Shown piece after piece: positions 29,168 to 34,608 of a DNA stretch of 34,608 nucleotides. The notes under the pieces were generated by a model. The model worked only from the letters and a program-made list of their open reading frames with translations, was not told the origin of the DNA and searched no databases. The translations under genes were made by a program, and so were the position numbers. Numbering within the stretch: position 1 is the first letter of the stretch; the number at the start of each line of letters is the position of its first letter. Source of the stretch: Gemmatimonadota bacterium (GTDB taxonomy: Bacteria > Gemmatimonadota > Gemmatimonadetes > Gemmatimonadales > Gemmatimonadaceae); the NCBI GenBank assembly GCA_023249305.1, contig JAHFCU010000026.1:1-34608 (forward strand), written 5' to 3'.

Positions 29168-31456
29168 CTACGGCTTCAGCCAATACCCGAACCACTGCCG
29201 CAACCGGCCCAGCCGGTCCACGAGCAGCCAGGGTTCGCCGGTGCGCGAGAGATCGTGCGTCGAGCGCGGATAGCGTACGAACTCCACCGGCACGCCGCGC
29301 TTGCGCAGCGCCATGAACCACTGCTCCGCATCGTTGATCGGCGTGCGATGGTCCTCCTCGCTCTGCACCATCAGCGTTGGCGTCTTCACGCGGTTTACGT
29401 ACCGAATGGGCGAGAGCGAGTCATACATCGCCGGGTTGTCCCACGGCCTGCCGAAGAATTCGAACTCGGTGAGCATCTGCGCGTCGCTCGCCCCGTACCA
29501 CGACCACCAGTTGCTGATCATGCGGTCGGCCTCGGCGGCCTTGAACCGATTGGTGTGCGAGGTGACCCACGCCGTCATCACGCCGCCGTACGAGCCGCCG
29601 GTCACGCCCATACGCGTGCTGTCCACGTCGGGACGCTTCGCGGCAATGTCTGAGGCCTGCATCAGGTCTTGGTAATCCTCCGCGAACCAGCGACCACGCG
29701 TGCTGAAGGTGAATTCAGCACCTGAGCCGCTCGAACCGCGCGGATTCGTGTACAGCACCATGAAGCCGGCGCCGGCGAGGTTCTGGAACTCGTCGAACCA
29801 CGCCTCCTCGTACCGCGAATGCGGGCCGCCGTGGATGTAGAGCACCAACGGGTACTTCTTCCCCGGCTGATAACCGACGGGCTTCATCACCCAGCCTTCG
29901 ACGGTCAGCCCGCCCACACCCTGGAACGCGAACTTCTCGGCGTCGCTCCACGCGATCTCGGCGTTCAACGTGTCGTTGAACGCGGTGAGCTTGCGCTCGT
30001 TCTTGCCGTCGTACTTGCCGTCCTTCCGGCTGTCGAGGTCCGCGATATGGAGCTCCGTCGGACTGTTGACGCTGGTAACAATGAACGCCACCTGCGTGGC
30101 CTTCTCGTTGTGCGCGTACCCACGAATCACCCGCCGACCGCCGATCGTCTCGCGCATCTGGCCGCTCTTCGGGTTCACCGTGAAGAGCGCGGTGCGGGCG
30201 CCAATCTCGGCGCTCATCAGGACATCGCCGCCGGGCAGGAACTCGGCGAACGCCGGTTCGTATTGCCAGCCGTTGGTCAGGTTTTGCGGCGCACCGCCGC
30301 TGACGTCCATGAGCATGAGCCGCGCGTTCTTGGTGCGCTCGGCGCGGCTGACGAAGAGGATCTTCTTGCCGTCCGGTGACCAGTCGAGCCCGCTCTCATC
30401 GCCCTGCAGCGACGCGACACGGCGCGGCGTTCCGCCGCTTATAGAGATCACGAAGATGTCGCGGTCGTTGCGCGGCGCCTCGTCGCGCAATGCGTCGTAC
30501 GGCAGCTTCGCCAGTGAATCGGCGACCTGCTGGACCACGCTGTCGGGGCGCAGCTGCGCATCGGCCACGAACGCGATCCACTTGCCATCGGGCGACACCG
30601 TGGCCTCGCGGTGCGAGTAGCGCGCGTTGGTCACCTGTACACGCTTGGAGCTGTCGAACTTCTGCGTGAAGATCTGCCGCGGGGCGATTGCGCGCGCCGA
30701 TCGCGCGTTAGGCAAGAAGCCGAATCCGTTCGCCTTGTATGGAACGTCCACGAACTGCCGGCCGTCGAAGCGCGCCGCCTCCTGCGGTTTGGTGATCGCA
30801 CCGAAGGGTGGCACGTTCAACACGCCCGGCGGGAGTGAGAACGACGGCGGGAGCGGCGGTGAACCGCTCGACGACGGTCTCGCGCCGCCCGGCGCGCCGG
30901 GCACGTTCTGCATCGCACGAGCAAGCCCGCCCGCCGCGGACGAATCCACGACGTCGGTGAAGACCGCGAAGCTCCTGTCCTTCGGCACTGAACCGACGGG
31001 ATAGTTGTCCACCTGTGTCGCCTCGCCGCCCGGCTGGTCCATGCGCAGCGCCCACGTGGCGCCGCGTCCACCAGGTCGCGTCGAGGTGAAGAACAGGTAC
31101 TTGCCGTCGGGTGAGAAACGCGGGCTCGTGCTTTCGTAGCCCGGCGAGGTGTAGCGCACGGGTGCTCCGCCACTCGTTGGCACGGCCCACACCTCGCTGT
31201 GCCGCTTGTTCTCACGCTCCACGATCGTGGTGACAGTGAACGCCACCATCTTGCCGTCGGGCGACATCGCCGGCGTACTCAACGTCGTGAGCTTGTACCA
31301 GTCACCCGGCGTGAATGCGCGGCCACTCGCGCGTGGCGCGGGCGCATTCGAGACTGCTGCTGCCGACGGAGTGTCCGGAGCCGGAGGTCCAATTGGCGCC
31401 GGGTTCTGGGCGGTAAGCGGCGCAGCGAGAAAGAGCAGGAAGGGCAATCGAGGCAT
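29168..31456 (-). CDS. Secreted S9 family peptidase (acylaminoacyl/dipeptidyl-peptidase type)
   Basis: A 762-residue exported serine peptidase. The signal peptide ends PLTAQ (about residue 16), followed by a Pro/Ala-rich linker. The propeller region has TolB-like repeats such as SPRFSPDGKYLFFTST and SGLDWSPDGKKILFVS. The C-terminal hydrolase shows S622 in GVTGGSYGGV, D702 in SEEDHRTP and H734 in RSTHDLS, with the oxyanion region LYIHGGPHS. It likely removes short peptides or acylated residues in the periplasm. The ATG at 31456 has GGA 8 bases upstream and opens the signal peptide directly; a longer reading to 31510 adds an unlikely leader. The gene is followed closely by the APC permease. Confidence 0.94.
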   Translation of the reverse strand: MPRLPFLLFLAAPLTAQNPAPIGPPAPDTPSAAAVSNAPAPRASGRAFTPGDWYKLTTLSTPAMSPDGKMVAFTVTTIVERENKRHSEVWAVPTSGGAPVRYTSPGYESTSPRFSPDGKYLFFTSTRPGGRGATWALRMDQPGGEATQVDNYPVGSVPKDRSFAVFTDVVDSSAAGGLARAMQNVPGAPGGARPSSSGSPPLPPSFSLPPGVLNVPPFGAITKPQEAARFDGRQFVDVPYKANGFGFLPNARSARAIAPRQIFTQKFDSSKRVQVTNARYSHREATVSPDGKWIAFVADAQLRPDSVVQQVADSLAKLPYDALRDEAPRNDRDIFVISISGGTPRRVASLQGDESGLDWSPDGKKILFVSRAERTKNARLMLMDVSGGAPQNLTNGWQYEPAFAEFLPGGDVLMSAEIGARTALFTVNPKSGQMRETIGGRRVIRGYAHNEKATQVAFIVTSVNSPTELHIADLDSRKDGKYDGKNERKLTAFNDTLNAEIAWSDAEKFAFQGVGGLTVEGWVMKPVGYQPGKKYPLVLYIHGGPHSRYEEAWFDEFQNLAGAGFMVLYTNPRGSSGSGAEFTFSTRGRWFAEDYQDLMQASDIAAKRPDVDSTRMGVTGGSYGGVMTAWVTSHTNRFKAAEADRMISNWWSWYGASDAQMLTEFEFFGRPWDNPAMYDSLSPIRYVNRVKTPTLMVQSEEDHRTPINDAEQWFMALRKRGVPVEFVRYPRSTHDLSRTGEPWLLVDRLGRLRQWFGYWLKP

Positions 31457-31543
31457 GGATGTTCCGTGGAAATGAAACGAATGGGGGGCAACGGTCCGAC
31501 CGCGCATCACGCCGCACGGAGACTCAAGTGTAAACGCGACCCA

Positions 31544-33067
31544 TCAGCGATTTGCCAGATCGACCGTCGCCAAGAAAACGATCTGGGCGAGGTCTTCCAT
31601 GATTTCCGGCGTCAGGATTTGCCACGTGTCCTTGCTCGTGTGGTAACTGGCGAATGGCAGCGGCGGCGCGCCGCTCGTCCCGATGGACACCGTGGGGATT
31701 TTTGCCCACAGGAAGTGCGCCGCGTCCTGTCGCGGCCGGGCGAGGTTGAGGTTGGAGAACGCCCCAATGGCTCGGTGCACATACTGCGTGTTCGCGCGCT
31801 CCATCGCGCCGTAGGTCTCCGGGTATTCCTTGCCCGACGACACACCGATGCGTTCGCCGCGACCCACGCTCTCGAGGTTCAGGAACGCCTTGATCTTCGC
31901 ATTCGGCACCACCGGATGCGCCACGTAATACTCGGAGCCGGCCACCCCCTGCTCTTCCGCGCCAAACAGGAGCAGCAGCACGCTGCGCTTCATCGGCACT
32001 TTCGCGCGCGCGATCGCCTCAGCGGCGGCGAGCAGCGTCGCCACACCCGACGCGTTGTCGTGCGCGCCGGGCATCAACTCGTGGTTGTAGCCGAGGTGAT
32101 CGAGATGGGCGCCGAGCACGATGTACTCGTCCTTGAGCGCCGGGTCGCTCCCTGGCAGGATCGCGATGACGTTCGATCCGATGCCCTCGGGGTGGTATTG
32201 CGTGTTGTTCGCGAGCGTCATCGTCTTGCCCAGCGGCCGCGATGCCGGCTTGAGCGCGCTCCGGATCTGGTCGAGCGTCTGCCGGTGGCTCACCGGCAGT
32301 CCGGTGAAGAGATCGTCCATCACCACGCGGCTCACGTACGTGAGGATCAGTCCCTTCACGAACCGCGCGTTGGGATTGGCGATGTGGTAGTCGTACACCA
32401 TCCCGGCGGCGCCATGCTTGGCGGCGTTCGAGATCTTGTAGTCGTGGAAGGAGTACGGCCGCCATTTCTTGAAGAGCGCCGTGTCAGGCTCCGGGCCTAT
32501 GGGCGCCTCGGGTTCCAGCACGACGATCTTGCCCTTCACGTCAACGCCAGCGTAGTCGTCGTAGCCGAGTTCTGGCGCGGTGATGCCGTAGCCGACGTAC
32601 ACAGCTTCCGCCGTGACCCTGCCGGAGTCCGACGTAGAGCCCTGGAAGAATTCCTTCTCCCACGTGTACGACTTCATGATCTCGCCGCCGCTCAGCGGCA
32701 GGTGCAGCGACAGTTCGGTACCGGGGCGCACGAGCGTGTACGGATTCGGAAACTTCTGATACCACGTCCCCTTGTCGCCCGCTGGCTGGTATCCCCAGCC
32801 GCGCAGCAGCGCGACCGACCACGCCGCGGCAGAATCGTAGCCGGGAGTGCCGGTGAGGCGTCCACCGAACTTCTCGGACGTAAGTTCCTTGACCCAGTCG
32901 AGGATCACGTTGCTCGAGATGCCATGCATCGCCGTCACGAGCCGCTCCTGGGGCGACGGCGGCGCCTGCGGCGCACGGGTGGGCGGCTGCGCGCCAACGC
33001 TGGCCGCGGCGAGCGAACAGAGCGAGATGAGCGCGCGCGTGCGCGCCGGGGTGCTTGCGAATGACAC
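31544..33067 (-). CDS. Secreted M28 family zinc aminopeptidase with PA domain
   Basis: A 507-residue exported peptidase. The signal peptide ends SVGAQ (about residue 27). A PA domain insertion (about 140-260, YAGVDVKGKIVVLEPEAP, HGAAGMVYDY) precedes the catalytic part. Metal ligands are H321 and D323 (GAHLDH), bridging D337 (GAHDNASG), the catalytic pair E371/E372 (FGAEEQG), E399 in LNLESVGRG where many relatives have Asp, and the His of SYHTSKDT. It removes N-terminal amino acids from peptides. The start is GTG at 33067 with GAGGA 5 bases upstream. It ends 87 bases before the second S9 gene, on the same strand. Confidence 0.93.
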   Translation of the reverse strand: MSFASTPARTRALISLCSLAAASVGAQPPTRAPQAPPSPQERLVTAMHGISSNVILDWVKELTSEKFGGRLTGTPGYDSAAAWSVALLRGWGYQPAGDKGTWYQKFPNPYTLVRPGTELSLHLPLSGGEIMKSYTWEKEFFQGSTSDSGRVTAEAVYVGYGITAPELGYDDYAGVDVKGKIVVLEPEAPIGPEPDTALFKKWRPYSFHDYKISNAAKHGAAGMVYDYHIANPNARFVKGLILTYVSRVVMDDLFTGLPVSHRQTLDQIRSALKPASRPLGKTMTLANNTQYHPEGIGSNVIAILPGSDPALKDEYIVLGAHLDHLGYNHELMPGAHDNASGVATLLAAAEAIARAKVPMKRSVLLLLFGAEEQGVAGSEYYVAHPVVPNAKIKAFLNLESVGRGERIGVSSGKEYPETYGAMERANTQYVHRAIGAFSNLNLARPRQDAAHFLWAKIPTVSIGTSGAPPLPFASYHTSKDTWQILTPEIMEDLAQIVFLATVDLANR

Positions 33068-33175
33068 GGGAATCCTCGCGAAGGTCTCGCGGCGCGGACG
33101 GCCGTCCGGCGCACGCGGATCGTTGAGTTTGTTCTCCGTCGCCGCGGAGTGCCAGCGCAGCGACGGTGGCTCAAA

Positions 33176-34363
33176 CTACCCGCTGCGGTCCGCGGTCATC
33201 TTCTTCAGCACGCGTCCCGCTCGGTGCGCCGCCTCGGTGAGTCGTTCGGGCGATGTAATGAATGACACGCGGAAGAATCCCTCGCCTCCGTCGCCGAGCG
33301 CCTTGCCGGCGAGTACGATGACGCCCTCCTCCTGCATCAGCCGCTCGTGGAACGCCATTGACGAAACGCCCGCCGGCAGCGGCACCCATAAGTACATCGA
33401 GGCCTTCGGCACCTCGACGCTGAACCCCTCGGCGCGGAAGGCTGCGACCGCGGCGTCGCGCCGCTCGCGAAACGTCGCGAGGTTGCCGGGCAGCCAGTCC
33501 GCGTGACTTTCGAAGGCCGCGACGCCGGCGCGCTGTGACGCCAAGAAGTGCCCGGTGTCCACGAAGCTCTTCACCTTGGCGAGCGGCGCAAGAAACGACG
33601 CCGCGCCCGCGGCCCAGCCGAGGCGCCATCCCGTCATGTTATACGTCTTCGACAGCGAGTGAAACTCGATGGCCACGCGGCGTGCGCCGTCAATCTCGAA
33701 GATGCTCGGCGCCACGTAGCCGTCGAAGGTCATCTCGCTGTAGGCGTTGTCGTATACGAGCAGGATGTCGTGCGCGGTGCACCAGTCCACGACCTTCTTC
33801 AGGTAGTTGCGCGGCGCCACGGCCGCCGTGGGATTGTTCGGGTAGTTGAGGTACAGCAGCTTCGTGCGCGCTCGCACCTCCGCCGGTATCTCGTCCACGT
33901 CCACGAGGAAGTTCGTGCGCGGCGTGATGGGATACGCATACGGCGTGGCGCTGCTCAGCAGCGTGCCGCCGAGGTATGCGAGGTAGCCCGGATCGGGGAT
34001 GATCGCGATATCGCCGGGTTCGAGGTAAATGAGGGCGAGGTGCGCGATCCCTTCCTTGCTGCCGATCAGTGGAATGATCTCTGTGAGCGGATCGAACCGC
34101 TGGCCGAAACGCTGCTCCATCCACGCCGCGGCGGCTTCGCGATACGCCGGCAGGCCAAGTCCGAAGCCGTAGCGCGACATCGCCGGGTCCTTGGCCGCTT
34201 CGGCGAGCGCCGCCACCGCCCTCGGCGGCGCGGGGAGATCGGCGTCGCCTGCGCCGAGGTCAATGACGTCCACGCCGCGCGCGAGGAGCTCGCGCTTCTT
34301 CTGCGGAATGGACGCCAGCGCGTAAGCGGGAAGCGAGTTGAAGCGGGCGGAGAAACTCGGCAT
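33176..34363 (-). CDS. Class I/II PLP aminotransferase (LL-diaminopimelate/alanine/aromatic type)
   Basis: A 395-residue fold-type I aminotransferase. The PLP lysine is K239 in FHSLSKTYNMTGWRLG; YLNYPNNPTA (about 171-180) and VYDNAYSEM are the usual cofactor-binding segments. The start RFNSLPAYALASIPQKKRELLARGVDVIDLG is close to the LL-diaminopimelate aminotransferase group (DapL2), which also contains enzymes for alanine and aromatic amino acids. It begins 2 bases after the homogentisate dioxygenase stop, so cotranscription with tyrosine breakdown is likely and an aromatic substrate is possible. Specificity is not settled by sequence. Confidence 0.9.
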   Translation of the reverse strand: MPSFSARFNSLPAYALASIPQKKRELLARGVDVIDLGAGDADLPAPPRAVAALAEAAKDPAMSRYGFGLGLPAYREAAAAWMEQRFGQRFDPLTEIIPLIGSKEGIAHLALIYLEPGDIAIIPDPGYLAYLGGTLLSSATPYAYPITPRTNFLVDVDEIPAEVRARTKLLYLNYPNNPTAAVAPRNYLKKVVDWCTAHDILLVYDNAYSEMTFDGYVAPSIFEIDGARRVAIEFHSLSKTYNMTGWRLGWAAGAASFLAPLAKVKSFVDTGHFLASQRAGVAAFESHADWLPGNLATFRERRDAAVAAFRAEGFSVEVPKASMYLWVPLPAGVSSMAFHERLMQEEGVIVLAGKALGDGGEGFFRVSFITSPERLTEAAHRAGRVLKKMTADRSG

Positions 34364-34365
34364 GC

Positions 34366-34608
34366 TCAGCTCGTCGGTGGATTGAAACCTGGTCCGCTAT
34401 CCACCCACGACCGGTAATACTCCTTGTCCTCCGCCGGTAGCACCTCCTTGGCCACGCGGAGCGGGCGGAACGAGTCCATCATCACCGCGAGTTCGTCGGT
34501 GCGCTTGGCGCCGATGCTCGCTTCGGTGCGCCCCGGGTGCGGCCCATGCGGCAAGCCATCGGGGTGATGCGTGATGGATCCATACTCGATGCCCTTCCGG
34601 CTCATGAA
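34366..34608 (-). CDS. hmgA: Homogentisate 1,2-dioxygenase, C-terminal part (partial)
   Basis: The last 80 codons of a gene whose start lies beyond the right edge. The segment GSITHHPDGLPHGPHPG followed by RTEASIGAKRTDELAVMMDSFRPLRV matches the C-terminal cupin of bacterial homogentisate dioxygenase, including the histidine of the PHGP motif that binds the active-site iron. The enzyme opens the ring of homogentisate to maleylacetoacetate in tyrosine and phenylalanine breakdown. It is followed after 2 bases by the aminotransferase gene. Confidence 0.85.
   Translation of the reverse strand, partial: FMSRKGIEYGSITHHPDGLPHGPHPGRTEASIGAKRTDELAVMMDSFRPLRVAKEVLPAEDKEYYRSWVDSGPGFNPPTS

Overview
This GC-rich window is chromosomal DNA from an aerobic, diderm, chemoheterotrophic bacterium. 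The gene content (alternative complex III, system I cytochrome c maturation, several secreted S9/M28 peptidases whose signal peptides end in Ala-Gln) fits Gemmatimonadota best. This is inference from content and style, not a database result. Genes are tightly packed, with many ATGA, GTGA or TGATG stop/start overlaps, and no stretch longer than 300 bases lacks a gene or RNA.

Layout. (1) Positions 1-5627, minus strand: a ccmABCDEFGH operon for c-type cytochrome maturation, running off the left edge inside ccmH. (2) 5821-6565: a tRNA-Ala(TGC), then a small four-helix-bundle gene (S23/Avd-like fold) flanked by two arrays of a degenerate heptamer (consensus NGATGGT) in opposite orientation, with a stem-loop over the stop codon. 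(3) 6578-14375, minus strand: the six-gene operon actABCDEF for alternative complex III, the quinol:cytochrome c oxidoreductase. (4) 14579-16874: trmJ, then on the plus strand a DedA-family gene and Mn-type sodA; an inverted pair of ~70-nt repeats lies between trmJ and dedA. (5) 16949-22179: a CPA2 cation:proton antiporter overlapping speA, a divergent membrane-anchored diheme cytochrome c, and a DUF302-trxC operon whose promoter carries a perfect 18-bp palindrome. (6) 22352-33067: peptide and amino-acid use: a secreted S9 peptidase, a DUF502 membrane protein, a secreted amidohydrolase, a stand-alone CZB zinc-binding protein, an APC-family permease, a second S9 peptidase and a secreted M28 peptidase. 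(7) 33176-34608: a class I/II aminotransferase directly behind homogentisate 1,2-dioxygenase, which is cut by the right edge.

How it fits together. The Ccm proteins supply the covalent haem needed by ActA (five CXXCH), ActE (one) and the diheme cytochrome (two), so maturation machinery and its clients lie close together. Secreted peptidases release peptides and amino acids, the APC permease can import them, and arginine decarboxylase and the aminotransferase/homogentisate pair act on amino acids inside the cell.

The least explained elements are the heptamer-flanked four-helix gene and a dispersed ~70-nt repeat present three times, twice as an inverted pair resembling a REPIN. Next is the 18-bp palindromic operator of the DUF302-trxC operon. 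No CRISPR, phage, IS transposase or rRNA was seen.
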